From Cloacibacterium normanense (GTDB lineage: Bacteria; Bacteroidota; Bacteroidia; Flavobacteriales; Weeksellaceae), in assembly GCF_003860565.1 (NCBI RefSeq), contig NZ_CP034157.1, forward strand, positions 2,666,001 through 2,730,000: a stretch of 64,000 nucleotides of DNA, read 5' to 3'. This document shows, piece by piece, positions 49,718 to 58,104 of this stretch (its first letter is position 1; each line of letters starts with the position of its first letter). A model generated the notes under the pieces. That model made no database searches. It had not been told where the DNA came from and saw nothing but the letters and a program-made list of their open reading frames with translations. The translations under genes and the position numbers were made by a program.

Positions 49718-51103
49718 TTATTCCTCGTCTAAATTTTCTAAACTAGAATTTGCTCTATTAAGAATAGCATCAGGTAAAGATTTTTTAGCTTTTGCACCCA
49801 TTATTTTCAATTTCTGAACGCTAGTAATCAGATTGCCTTTTCCGTCTACTAATTTATTCATGGCTCCTTCATATTCGGTTTTTGCTTCGTCCATTTTTTT
49901 GCCGATTTTAACTAAATCAGTGACAAAACCATCGAATTTATCATACAAAGCTCCAGCTTGTCTTGCGATTTCATAGGCGTTTTCTTGTTGTTTTTGATTC
50001 GTCCACATAGAATCGATGGTGCGAAGTGTTGCCAATAAAGTAGAAGGCGTTACAATTACAATATTTCTTTCAAAAGCTTTATTGTATAATTGAGTGTCTT
50101 CGTTTAGAGCAATTGCAAATGCAGGTTCTATTGGGATGAAAAGTAAAACAAAATCAGGACTTTCCATTTGATAGAGATGCTGATAATTTTTACTTCCTAG
50201 TTGTTCTACATGTCTTTTTAGAGAATTTACATGTTCTTTTAAGAAGCTGCTTTTTTGTTCGTCATCTTCTTCGTTGATGTATTTTTCGTAGGCAGTAAGT
50301 GAAACTTTAGAGTCTACAATCATTTTTTTACCATCAGGAAGGTTGATGATTACGTCTGGCTGAACTCTGTTTCCTTCTTCTGTGGTAAAACTTTTCTGAA
50401 TTTCATATTCTCTACCTTTTTCTAAGCCAGATTTTTCTAAAACTCTTTCTAAAACTAGTTCTCCCCAGTTTCCTTGAATTTTGCTATCGCCTTTCAATGC
50501 TTTGGTAAGATTTAGCGTTTCTTTGCTCATTTGCAAATTCATTTCTTTAAGCCCAAGAATTTGTTGACGAAGAGCAGCGTGATAATCTATACTTTCTTTG
50601 TGCGTATTTTCTACTTTTTTCTCAAAATCTGTAATTTTTTCTTGAAGAGGATTTAGAATATTCTTCAAGTTTTGTTGATTTTGTTCCGTGAATTTTAGGG
50701 TTTTCTCTTCCAAAATTTTATTCGCTAAATTCTCGAATTGCAACTTTGCTTCTTCCTGAATTTTCACGATTTCTTCTTTTTGGGAATCCAATAATTGCTG
50801 AAGACTTTCATTCTGAGCAGCCAATTGAGATTTCAAACCGATTAATTGATTTTTATCGTTTTGAAGGTCTTTAATTTCAGAGTTTTGTCTTTCGTTAAGT
50901 TCTTGTTGCTCTATTATTTTCTGAATTTGAGCTTTATTTTCAGCAGAAATTTCCGCTATAATTTTGTTAAAATCGGCTTCTTTTTGATTGAAGTTTTGTT
51001 GCAATTCTTCATAGCTTTTTCTAGAAACCGAAGAAGATTTCAAAATAAAATATGCCAAAACAGCACCGAGAATAAATGCGAGAATAATGTATAAGATTTC
51101 CAT
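49718..51103 (-). CDS. rmuC: RmuC family protein
   Basis: RmuC limits rearrangements at inverted repeats in E. coli and contains a nuclease-like domain. This 461-residue protein has an N-terminal membrane helix (ILYIILAFILGAVLAYFIL), a long coiled coil (about 30-190, rich in Glu, Gln and Lys), and the conserved RmuC core: QGNWGELVLERVLEKSGLEKGREY, RVQPDVIINLPDGKKMIVDSK, split as two segments, and FVLLFIPIEPAFAIAL. IVTPSTLLATLRTIDSMW is also typical. It stands alone, with no repair genes adjacent. Confidence 0.94.
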   Translation of the reverse strand: MEILYIILAFILGAVLAYFILKSSSVSRKSYEELQQNFNQKEADFNKIIAEISAENKAQIQKIIEQQELNERQNSEIKDLQNDKNQLIGLKSQLAAQNESLQQLLDSQKEEIVKIQEEAKLQFENLANKILEEKTLKFTEQNQQNLKNILNPLQEKITDFEKKVENTHKESIDYHAALRQQILGLKEMNLQMSKETLNLTKALKGDSKIQGNWGELVLERVLEKSGLEKGREYEIQKSFTTEEGNRVQPDVIINLPDGKKMIVDSKVSLTAYEKYINEEDDEQKSSFLKEHVNSLKRHVEQLGSKNYQHLYQMESPDFVLLFIPIEPAFAIALNEDTQLYNKAFERNIVIVTPSTLLATLRTIDSMWTNQKQQENAYEIARQAGALYDKFDGFVTDLVKIGKKMDEAKTEYEGAMNKLVDGKGNLITSVQKLKIMGAKAKKSLPDAILNRANSSLENLDEE

Positions 51104-51152
51104 TTTTCAAAATTACAAAAAGAAAAAGTTATAATGATTATCTTGTGGAAAA

Positions 51153-51497
51153 CTAAAATTTCTCTTTTCTAAATTCTACAATTTCTTGAATCAAATCAAA
51201 AGGCAATTCTTCTGTCAAAGGAAACTGGACTGTACCTTTAGACGTTTTGTATTTTTTTAATTTTTCTGCGAAGATTTCTATGGCTTCTGAACCAGGATAC
51301 AAACCGATATGATTTCTGAAACCGCCAAAATGAATCACGTTTTTGCCTTTCATTTTATAAGTTGGAATTCCGTAATTGATGCAGAGTTCACTTTTTGGAA
51401 GAAGATTTTGAATGAAATTTTTCAGATTTTCTAAAATTTCTTGAGTTTCTTCAGGGAAATCTAAGCAATATTCTTCGTAGGTTTTGGGAGTTTTCAT
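51153..51497 (-). CDS. DUF1801-type (YdhG-like) small protein
   Basis: A 114-residue cytoplasmic protein with the DUF1801/YdhG pattern: KTYEEYCLDFPEETQEILEN, then a conserved CINYGIPTYKMKGKNVIHFG and GLYPGSEAIEIFAEKL, ending in a helical LPFDLIQEIVEFRKEKF. The family has a frataxin-like fold by structure, with unclear role. The YciI-type gene begins 2 bases away on the same strand, suggesting a two-gene transcript. Confidence 0.8.
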   Translation of the reverse strand: MKTPKTYEEYCLDFPEETQEILENLKNFIQNLLPKSELCINYGIPTYKMKGKNVIHFGGFRNHIGLYPGSEAIEIFAEKLKKYKTSKGTVQFPLTEELPFDLIQEIVEFRKEKF

Positions 51498-51499
51498 GA

Positions 51500-51961
51500 T
51501 TATTTTTTAGAAATCATTTTATGATATTTCAGATGCATTGGTATTGCTGCAGAACCGTACCAAGGAAGAATTTCTACGTCGAAAATTCCGTTTTTAATGG
51601 TTGGATCTCCTTGAAGCAAAGTTTTTACCTCTTCTTCGGTTTTAGCATCGATTAAGAAAATTCCACGATATTGAAGGTTGTTTTTCGTAGCAAAAGGACC
51701 TGCTAATTTCAGTTTTCCTGCTTTTTCCATGGCTTCCATATTAGAAAAATGTCCTTTGAAAAGTTCGTAGCGCTGAGTTTTATCTGTAATTTCAGCATCT
51801 TTTGGGCCAGTTTTCAGAATAACGAGCATATAAGTTTTCATGCCACGTTCATCTGCGCCGAGAGAATTTGCAAGTTTTTGATCAAAAATTTCAGAATTGT
51901 TTTGCGCAAATGTTAAGACGCTGAAAAATAAGAATGTAATAATTGAGATAAATTTTTTCAT
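51500..51961 (-). CDS. Exported YciI-domain protein
   Basis: A 153-residue protein from the ATG at 51961, chosen because it begins a signal peptide (MKKFISIITFLFFSVLTFAQ). An upstream in-frame start at 52021 would place 20 residues before it and run into a terminator. The mature part carries a YciI-like ferredoxin-fold domain: TYMLVILKTGPKDAEI, HFSNMEAMEKAGKLKLAGPF and YRGIFLIDAKTEEEVKTLLQ, ending FDVEILPWYGS. YciI proteins are usually cytoplasmic, so export is notable but common in Bacteroidota by my recollection. Function unknown. Confidence 0.85.
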   Translation of the reverse strand: MKKFISIITFLFFSVLTFAQNNSEIFDQKLANSLGADERGMKTYMLVILKTGPKDAEITDKTQRYELFKGHFSNMEAMEKAGKLKLAGPFATKNNLQYRGIFLIDAKTEEEVKTLLQGDPTIKNGIFDVEILPWYGSAAIPMHLKYHKMISKK

Positions 51962-52010
51962 TATTATGTGTTTTGGTGGTTTCAACAAAATTATGAATTT
52001 ATACAAAACA

Positions 52011-52040
52011 AAAAAGCCCAAGTTAAAAAACTTGAGCTTT
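52011..52040 (-). terminator. Terminator of the porin-like gene
   Basis: AAGCTCAAGTT and AACTTGGGCTT on the minus strand form the stem with a U-G pair and a short loop, and a T run follows (A run at 52010-52015). The wobble pair favours the minus-strand direction. Confidence 0.85.
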
Positions 52041-52059
52041 ATAAAATATTTGTTTTTTG

Positions 52060-53148
52060 TTAAAACTTATACATTGCACCAATTAAGAAGTTTGCAGAGC
52101 TTCCTGTAGCGCTTCCATCTTTTTTGAAATAGATGTCTTCGTTTGAACTTTCGAATCTGATTTCTGGTTTTAATTGAAAATTGCCTTGTCTAAGTGTGGC
52201 TGAAATAGTATTTGCAAAAACAGTATTTCCGTTTGCAGCTCCTAGAGCTAGTGCATTGTCTTTGTTATCTAAATATTCTGCTCTGTAATTAAGTGCAAAA
52301 CCTTCATTTACATCATACTTTAGATATCCTACCAATGAAGACCAAGTTTGTTTACCTACATTAGGCGTGTCTGAACTAAATGTAGCTGTAGTAGCATTTA
52401 CACCAAGCTTAAATTTATCTGTGAATTTGTATGCTGCGGTTAAATCAAACTGAGATACATTATTACTCCAAGGATTGTAACTGCCATGTTGTCCGTTTAA
52501 ATAAGCACTTAATTGATCGCCTGCGTAGCCAATTTGCCAGATAAAGAATTTGTTTTTGAAGCTTTCTCCAGTATTTGGATCTGCGGTGTGAAAAGCAGAT
52601 TTAAAATCTGTAGGATTTACAACTCCCGCCATAAAATTAAATTTACTAGCCACATAATTTGCTTTGAAACCAGTATGTAAAAATGGTCCGTAAGAAAACG
52701 CATAAGACATACTGTAAATGTCATTTTCTGGAGCGTCTAGTAATTCGTAACCTACATGTGTAGCCCAAGAACCTCCTGTTAAGGTAAGTTTATCAGTAGC
52801 AGCATAATCAATATATAATTGTTTGATTAAAAATTTAGTATTATCTGCGGTATAACTAAATTGTTCTGCTCTGTTTCCAAATCCTAAATCTGCTACCGTT
52901 GTGAATTTTCCTGATGAATGCGTCAGTTTTAAAGAGAACATTCCCAATTCAAAAGAATTATTAGGAGCCGTAAAGCTAGTTTTTGTATTGTTGTCACTTC
53001 CAGCGAAATCTGCTTTGTAAAAAATATCAGCATTTCCGCTTAATTTGAATCCTTTTAGCCAACTTGCTTCTTCCTGAGCAAATATAAGCGATGTACATAA
53101 TGTCGTGACTAAATAAGCTAACTTATTTATAGATTTTAGAGTTTTCAT
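52060..53148 (-). CDS. Outer membrane beta-barrel porin-like protein
   Basis: A 362-residue protein with a signal peptide (LAYLVTTLCTSLIFAQ) and alternating aromatic strands throughout, ending in ANFLIGAMYKF with the final Phe that guides barrel insertion. Marks of the BBP2-like barrel family are KLSGNADIFYKADFAG and LKLTHSSGKFTTVADLGFGNR. It lies 52 bases downstream of the ammonium transporter on the same strand, with no terminator in between, so it is likely part of the same transcript. It may bring ammonium or other nitrogen compounds through the outer membrane; that is inference from position. Confidence 0.85.
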   Translation of the reverse strand: MKTLKSINKLAYLVTTLCTSLIFAQEEASWLKGFKLSGNADIFYKADFAGSDNNTKTSFTAPNNSFELGMFSLKLTHSSGKFTTVADLGFGNRAEQFSYTADNTKFLIKQLYIDYAATDKLTLTGGSWATHVGYELLDAPENDIYSMSYAFSYGPFLHTGFKANYVASKFNFMAGVVNPTDFKSAFHTADPNTGESFKNKFFIWQIGYAGDQLSAYLNGQHGSYNPWSNNVSQFDLTAAYKFTDKFKLGVNATTATFSSDTPNVGKQTWSSLVGYLKYDVNEGFALNYRAEYLDNKDNALALGAANGNTVFANTISATLRQGNFQLKPEIRFESSNEDIYFKKDGSATGSSANFLIGAMYKF

Positions 53149-53200
53149 AGATGTAAATTTTTAAGGGTGAAACGATTAATAATTTTTTTGTGATGAGAGA

Positions 53201-54517
53201 TTATAAAGACTCTCCGTGTTGTGTTTTATCTAAACCTTCTTTTTCATATTCTTCATTCACCCTTAATGGAGTAATTAGGTTTGTGATATATAATAGTAAG
53301 TAAGAGCCAAAGAAAGCGAAAACTGATACGCCAACTAATGCTACTATGTGTTTAATGAATAAGCTTGTGCCGCCATAGAATAATCCTGGTTCTACTACTG
53401 CTGCATTAATAGTAGGGGTAGCAAAAACTCCCGTTAATACCATTCCTACCATACCTCCTACACCGTGGCAAGGGAATACGTCTAATGTGTCATCGATATT
53501 GGTCTTTCCTCTCCAATCTACTACAAAACTACTTACTGCTACCGCAACAATCCCAATAAGAATAGAGTGAGGAACGGTAACGAAACCTGCTGCAGGAGTA
53601 ATAGCAACAAGACCTACTACTGCGCCAATACTTACGCCCATTGCAGAAAGTTTTCTTCCTTTAATTTTTTCAATGAATCCCCAAGCGATTGCAGCAGCTG
53701 CAGATGCTACGGTGGTATTAGCGAAAGCTTGTACTGCTAATGAGCTAGAGCTAACTGCAGAACCTGCATTGAAACCAAACCAACCAAACCAAAGTAAAGC
53801 AGTTCCTAAGATTACATAAGAAATTCTACTAGGATCGTGGATAATTTCTGTTCTTTTCTTAAGAAATAATGCACCAGCTAATGCCGCCCAGCCTGCACTC
53901 ATGTGTACTACAGTGCCTCCTGCGAAGTCTAAAACACCATATTTGAATAGAATTCCGTCTGGATGCCATACTGCGTGAGCTAATGGTGAATATATAAATA
54001 AAGAGAATAAAATTATAAATAGTAAATATCCCCAAAATCTAATTCTCTCTGCAAATGCTCCAGAAATAAGCGCTGGAGTAATAATGGCAAATTTCATTTG
54101 GAAAACAGCAAATAGTATCAACGGAATAGTTGGAGCAAGTGACCAAGCGCTCTTGGTTCCTACATTGCTGAAAAATAAAAATTTGCTTGGGTTTCCGATG
54201 ATACCACCGATTGAATCTCCAAAAGCAAGACCAAATCCTATAACTACCCAAACAACAGTAATTACACCCATTGCAATAAAGCTTTGTAGAATGGTGCTAA
54301 TTACATTTTTCTTTCTTACCATACCTCCGTAGAAGAAACCAAGACCTGGCGTCATGATTAGTACCATAGCAGATGAAACCAACATCCAAGCAATGTCTGC
54401 ACTGCTAAATTCTGGGATGCTTTTTTCGTCAACTGGAGTTTCTGGGAAGAGTGTACCCGAAAATAGGCATAATAAACCTAAAACAACTAGCGATGCTAGT
54501 AAAATCCATTTTCTCAT
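53201..54517 (-). CDS. amtB: Ammonium transporter (AmtB family)
   Basis: Inner-membrane channel for ammonia/ammonium uptake. The 438 residues start with a signal-like helix, then the Amt core: DIAWMLVSSAMVLIMTPGLGF, FFYGGMVRKKNVISTILQSF, DFAGGTVVHMSAGWAALAGA with the first pore His, LWFGWFGFNAGSA, and DTLDVFPCHGVGGMVGMVL with the second pore His. About 11 membrane helices are expected. No PII (glnK) gene is linked; a barrel gene follows instead. Its C-terminal tail (YEKEGLDKTQHGESL) is short. Confidence 0.96.
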   Translation of the reverse strand: MRKWILLASLVVLGLLCLFSGTLFPETPVDEKSIPEFSSADIAWMLVSSAMVLIMTPGLGFFYGGMVRKKNVISTILQSFIAMGVITVVWVVIGFGLAFGDSIGGIIGNPSKFLFFSNVGTKSAWSLAPTIPLILFAVFQMKFAIITPALISGAFAERIRFWGYLLFIILFSLFIYSPLAHAVWHPDGILFKYGVLDFAGGTVVHMSAGWAALAGALFLKKRTEIIHDPSRISYVILGTALLWFGWFGFNAGSAVSSSSLAVQAFANTTVASAAAAIAWGFIEKIKGRKLSAMGVSIGAVVGLVAITPAAGFVTVPHSILIGIVAVAVSSFVVDWRGKTNIDDTLDVFPCHGVGGMVGMVLTGVFATPTINAAVVEPGLFYGGTSLFIKHIVALVGVSVFAFFGSYLLLYITNLITPLRVNEEYEKEGLDKTQHGESL

Positions 54518-54685
54518 ATCAATTCAACTTTTAAATTCTTATGTATAATTATAAAATATATTTACATACCCAAATAAAAATAGGGGTTTAATTGAAAAAA
54601 AATAATTTTTTTTGAATTTTGATTAAAAAAATATGGGGTATTTGTGAAAAATTAACGAAAAATATGAAAAATGTTAAATTGGCGT

Positions 54686-54714
54686 AAAAAAAATACTTGC
54701 TCTTGGCAAGTATT
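54686..54714 (-). terminator. Terminator of the LRR gene
   Basis: AATACTTGC (54692-54700) and GCAAGTATT (54706-54714) with a 5-base loop; on the minus strand a T run follows (A run at 54686-54693). The remaining space to the amtB start (54518-54685) is AT-rich and I see only a weak promoter-like tract there. Confidence 0.85.
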
Positions 54715-54741
54715 ATATTGGGTGATAAAGAAAAAATGACT

Positions 54742-56370
54742 TTATTTTTTTATAATTTTAAAATTTTGGTATCCTTCGGTTTTTTTTATGTTTAAAATAT
54801 AGGTGGATGATGGCAAATTGGAAAGGTCGAGCTTTTCGTCTTTTCCTGAAAATGTTTTGATAAGCCTTCCTCCTATGTCGTATAAATTCAAAGATTCAAT
54901 TTTATAGTTTTGATTTTTGATATATAAGAAATCCTTAGTAGGGTTAGGATAAATAGCGATAATTCTGTTTTCTGGATTTTCTGTAGATAGCGTCTCGTAT
55001 TTTTCTAGAGTTATAGGTTCTCTGTAATCAGAAAAGTATATATTATATAAGGTGTCGTTTTTTATAAAAATAGCTTCGCAGGTATAAATGTCGAAGTCGG
55101 TTTCTTTCACAGAGCTTATGCTTAAATTTTCTGAATTAATGTAAGTGTTTTTGTCAAGAGTTTTAAGCCAAGTAAAAGAATATCCGTCGGAGGTAGATAA
55201 AGCTTGGTCTAAACTTGTTGAAGCATTTATACTCGTTTTTATTACTTTTGGATTGTCATATCGCTGAGGTGAATATACAAAGTCTGTATTATTAGAATTA
55301 GTATTTAGATAATTTTCTATTTGTGTTTTAGAAAATCTATTATTAGAAATATTGCAAATTTGAGGGATGTTGTTAGGGATTGTGCCTTCTAGTTCATTGC
55401 TTTGTAAAGATAGACACATTAAATTAGGTAATGCTAAAAGATCTTGAGGAATGTTTCCGCTAAGTTTGTTGTGGTTTAGCCAAAGTTGTTGCAAATGATT
55501 AAGTGTGCCTAAAATAGAGGTGCTTCCATTTATTTTGTTCCTTCCCAGATTCAAGTGGATTAATTTTTGCAGATTGCTTACTTGATTTGGGATATTCTGT
55601 AGAGAATTATTTTCCAAAGAAAGCCATTCTAGATTTATTAAGTTACTAAGCGAAGAAAAATCCGTAATGATATTATTACTAAGGTCTAGCGATTTCAAAG
55701 AAATAAAATTGATGATTTCACTCGGTACTTTGTTTAGATTGTTATTAGCAAGGTTGAGTTCTTGTAATTGATTTAAAGGGCTTAGGTTTGAAAAACTTAC
55801 AATAGCATTATTGCTTACGTTTAAAGATGATAGTTTTTGTAATGAGCCTAAACTTGCTGGTATTTCTGTGAGGTTTAGTTTTGAAATATCTAAGGATTTT
55901 AATCCAGAAAATCCAGAAAAATCAGTATTAGAAATGTTACAATTGTTATGGCCAACGTAAATTTCTTCTAAATTAGGAAGGTTAGAATAGCTACTCCAAA
56001 CGTCTCCTGTAAAATCATTATTGCTAAGATTAAGGTAAGTTAAATTTGATAATGAAGATAAATTTGGGATTTCTCCATATAATTTATTAGAGCTAAGGTC
56101 TAGTTTTTTAAGATTAGTGAGAGAGAAAACAGAGGTTGGGAAATTTCCTTTAAGAAGATTTCCGTTTAGCTTAAGTTCTGTAACCATCCCGTTTGATGTT
56201 TTTACGCCGTACCAATAATAAGGGTCTTTCTCTAAATCCCAACTTTGGCTCCAGTTTGCGCCATCGGTTTGGTTGTAAATAGAAATTAGTGCATTTCTTT
56301 CTGAAGTAGAAATGCTCCATTGTGCATTTGTGAAAATCGTAATGAGTAAAAAGAGTATAGTTTTTTTCAA
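54742..56370 (-). CDS. Leucine-rich-repeat protein with type IX secretion sorting tail
   Basis: A 542-residue secreted protein. It begins with TTG at 56370 and a signal peptide (ILFLLITIFTNAQ). An LRR N-cap-like region, RNALISIYNQTDGANWSQSW, is followed by about 11 leucine-rich repeats (about 65-350), such as LTNLKKLDLSSNKLYGEIP and LNLGRNKINGSTS, resembling the 23-residue plant-type or BspA-like class. The end is a type A T9SS sorting domain: IIAIYPNPTKDFLYIK, LYDIGGRLIKTF and LSNLPSSTYILNIKK. It should cross the outer membrane and be surface-anchored or released. The repeat face probably binds protein or glycan. Confidence 0.93.
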   Translation of the reverse strand: MKKTILFLLITIFTNAQWSISTSERNALISIYNQTDGANWSQSWDLEKDPYYWYGVKTSNGMVTELKLNGNLLKGNFPTSVFSLTNLKKLDLSSNKLYGEIPNLSSLSNLTYLNLSNNDFTGDVWSSYSNLPNLEEIYVGHNNCNISNTDFSGFSGLKSLDISKLNLTEIPASLGSLQKLSSLNVSNNAIVSFSNLSPLNQLQELNLANNNLNKVPSEIINFISLKSLDLSNNIITDFSSLSNLINLEWLSLENNSLQNIPNQVSNLQKLIHLNLGRNKINGSTSILGTLNHLQQLWLNHNKLSGNIPQDLLALPNLMCLSLQSNELEGTIPNNIPQICNISNNRFSKTQIENYLNTNSNNTDFVYSPQRYDNPKVIKTSINASTSLDQALSTSDGYSFTWLKTLDKNTYINSENLSISSVKETDFDIYTCEAIFIKNDTLYNIYFSDYREPITLEKYETLSTENPENRIIAIYPNPTKDFLYIKNQNYKIESLNLYDIGGRLIKTFSGKDEKLDLSNLPSSTYILNIKKTEGYQNFKIIKK

Positions 56371-56419
56371 AATTTGTGTTTATAATTACTTGCAAATATA
56401 TTAAAGTAAAGTAATTATA

Positions 56420-56448
56420 AAAATAAAAACACTCTTTTTGAGAGTGTT
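56420..56448 (-). terminator. Terminator of dps
   Basis: AACACTCT (56428-56435) and AGAGTGTT (56441-56448) with a 5-base loop; on the minus strand followed by TTTTATTTTTA. Confidence 0.85.
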
Positions 56449-56475
56449 AATTATTTGTGAATCGAAAAAGGGATA

Positions 56476-56952
56476 TTATTTTGCAAGGTAAGCATTGTAC
56501 ATCCAAACTTCTTTTTCTTGTTCGGTAATGTAATCGCTCATTTGAGAGTTGGTTCCTTCGTCGCCAGCTTTCTCGGTAAGGTCTAGAAGTTCTCTTTGTA
56601 AATCTATTACTATTTTAAATGAAGCCAAAATTCCTTCTACGCATTTGTTAGCGTCAGAAACTTCGCTGCTTTCTTTAATGGTAGAAACTTTTAAATATTC
56701 GGAGTAATTGTGAGCGGGAGCTGCGCCGAGGGTTAAGATTCTTTCTGCAATTGCATCAATTTTTAGAACTAATCCGTTGTATAATTCTTCAAATTTTGGG
56801 TGAAGTGTGAAAAATTGATTTCCTTTTATGTTCCAATGTGCACCTCTTGTGTTTTGATAAAATACGGAATAGTTTGCTAAAAGAACATTTAATTTCTCTG
56901 CGATTTTTTTACAGTCGGCTTCTTTTAAGCCAATAATGCTAGAATTTTTCAT
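56476..56952 (-). CDS. dps: Dps family DNA-binding ferritin-like protein
   Basis: A 158-residue mini-ferritin that stores iron and protects DNA from peroxide. The ferroxidase segment is visible as LLANYSVFYQNTRGAHWNIKG followed by FFTLHPKFEELYNGL and LKIDAIAERILTLGAAP, giving the His, Asp and Glu ligands, which lie at the dimer interface in known Dps. The basic N-terminal tail is short (MKNSSIIGLKEADCKK), so DNA binding may be weak. It is divergent from rpsL with 234 bases between. Confidence 0.95.
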   Translation of the reverse strand: MKNSSIIGLKEADCKKIAEKLNVLLANYSVFYQNTRGAHWNIKGNQFFTLHPKFEELYNGLVLKIDAIAERILTLGAAPAHNYSEYLKVSTIKESSEVSDANKCVEGILASFKIVIDLQRELLDLTEKAGDEGTNSQMSDYITEQEKEVWMYNAYLAK

Positions 56953-57121
56953 AATTAATATATTTATAGTGCAAATTTATTAATGCTATTGCGAAAGTGT
57001 AAGTATATTCAATTGTTAAAAACTATGTTTAGAATTTATAAATTTTTTAAAGTAATGAAGGTAATGTAAAATTTAGAATGTAAAAAGATGAAAATTAACA
57101 TATTATTTATGTGGAAGTTAT

Positions 57122-57152
57122 TTTGTCAGTTTAAAAATAATTCATAATTTTG
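57122..57152 (+). promoter_or_regulatory. Promoter of the rpsL operon
   Basis: TTTG at 57122-57125, a 19-base spacer and TAATTTTG at 57145-57152 match the consensus. The leader to the ATG at 57187 is about 28 bases. The remainder of the dps-rpsL gap (56953-57121) shows nothing further. Confidence 0.88.
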
Positions 57153-57186
57153 CACCCTAAAATAAAAAATAATATAAAGCAATCAA

Positions 57187-57597
57187 ATGCCTACTATTCA
57201 ACAATTAGTTAGAAAAGGAAGAGCCACACTTGCTAAGAAGAGCAAATCGGCTGCTTTGGATTCATGTCCACAAAGAAGAGGCGTATGTACGAGAGTATAT
57301 ACAACTACTCCTAAGAAACCTAACTCAGCACTTAGAAAAGTTGCGAGAGTAAGACTTTCAAACGGAAAAGAAGTTAACGCCTACATCCCGGGAGAAGGAC
57401 ATAACCTCCAAGAGCACTCGATAGTATTAGTACGTGGCGGAAGAGTAAAAGATTTACCGGGAGTTAGATATCACATTGTTCGTGGTGCTTTAGACACTGC
57501 CGGAGTAAACGGAAGAACGCAAAGACGTTCTAAGTACGGTGCCAAGAGACCAAAACCAGGACAGGCTGCTGCTCCTGCAAAAGGTAAGAAAAAGTAA
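57187..57597 (+). CDS. rpsL: 30S ribosomal protein S12
   Basis: Decoding-centre protein of the small subunit, 136 residues. [39 protein letters not shown] and [20 protein letters not shown] are canonical, as is [19 protein letters not shown]. The Lys of [11 protein letters not shown] (E. coli K43 region) and the Lys of GGRVKDLPG (K88 region) are both wild type, so no streptomycin-resistance substitution is seen at these sites. A Lys/Ala/Pro-rich tail ends it. First gene of the rpsL-rpsG-fusA-rpsJ operon. Confidence 0.99.
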   Translation: MPTIQQLVRKGRATLAKKSKSAALDSCPQRRGVCTRVYTTTPKKPNSALRKVARVRLSNGKEVNAYIPGEGHNLQEHSIVLVRGGRVKDLPGVRYHIVRGALDTAGVNGRTQRRSKYGAKRPKPGQAAAPAKGKKK

Positions 57598-57620
57598 TCA
57601 TTAAATAAGGAACAAGAACA

Positions 57621-58097
57621 ATGAGAAAAACAAAAGCAAAAAAGAGACCGTTGTTACCAGATCCAAAGTTTAATGATCAATTGGTAACAAGATTTGTAAA
57701 TAATCTAATGGTAGATGGTAAAAAATCTATCGCTTTCAGAATTTTCTATGATGCATTAGATATCGTAGAAGCTAAAAAAGGAGATAACGAAAAATCTTCT
57801 CTTGAAATCTGGAAAGATGCATTAACTAACGTAATGCCTCACGTAGAAGTAAGATCAAGAAGAATTGGTGGTGCAAACTTCCAAATTCCTATGCCAATCA
57901 GAGCTGATAGAAAAATTTCTATGGCAATGAAATGGTTAATTAAGTATGCTACTGCTAGAAACGATAAGTCTATGGCTCAGAAATTAGCTGCAGAAGTTAT
58001 CGCTGCTTCTAGAGAAGAAGGTGCTGCTTTCAAGAAGAAAACTGATACTCACAAAATGGCAGAAGCTAACAAAGCTTTCTCTCACTTTAAATTTTAA
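57621..58097 (+). CDS. rpsG: 30S ribosomal protein S7
   Basis: Primary 16S rRNA binder that organises the small-subunit head. The 158 residues start [20 protein letters not shown], with [20 protein letters not shown] and [20 protein letters not shown] and the end [17 protein letters not shown], all typical. It lies 23 bases after rpsL and 7 bases before fusA. Confidence 0.99.
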   Translation: MRKTKAKKRPLLPDPKFNDQLVTRFVNNLMVDGKKSIAFRIFYDALDIVEAKKGDNEKSSLEIWKDALTNVMPHVEVRSRRIGGANFQIPMPIRADRKISMAMKWLIKYATARNDKSMAQKLAAEVIAASREEGAAFKKKTDTHKMAEANKAFSHFKF

Positions 58098-58104
58098 TTA
58101 AGAA

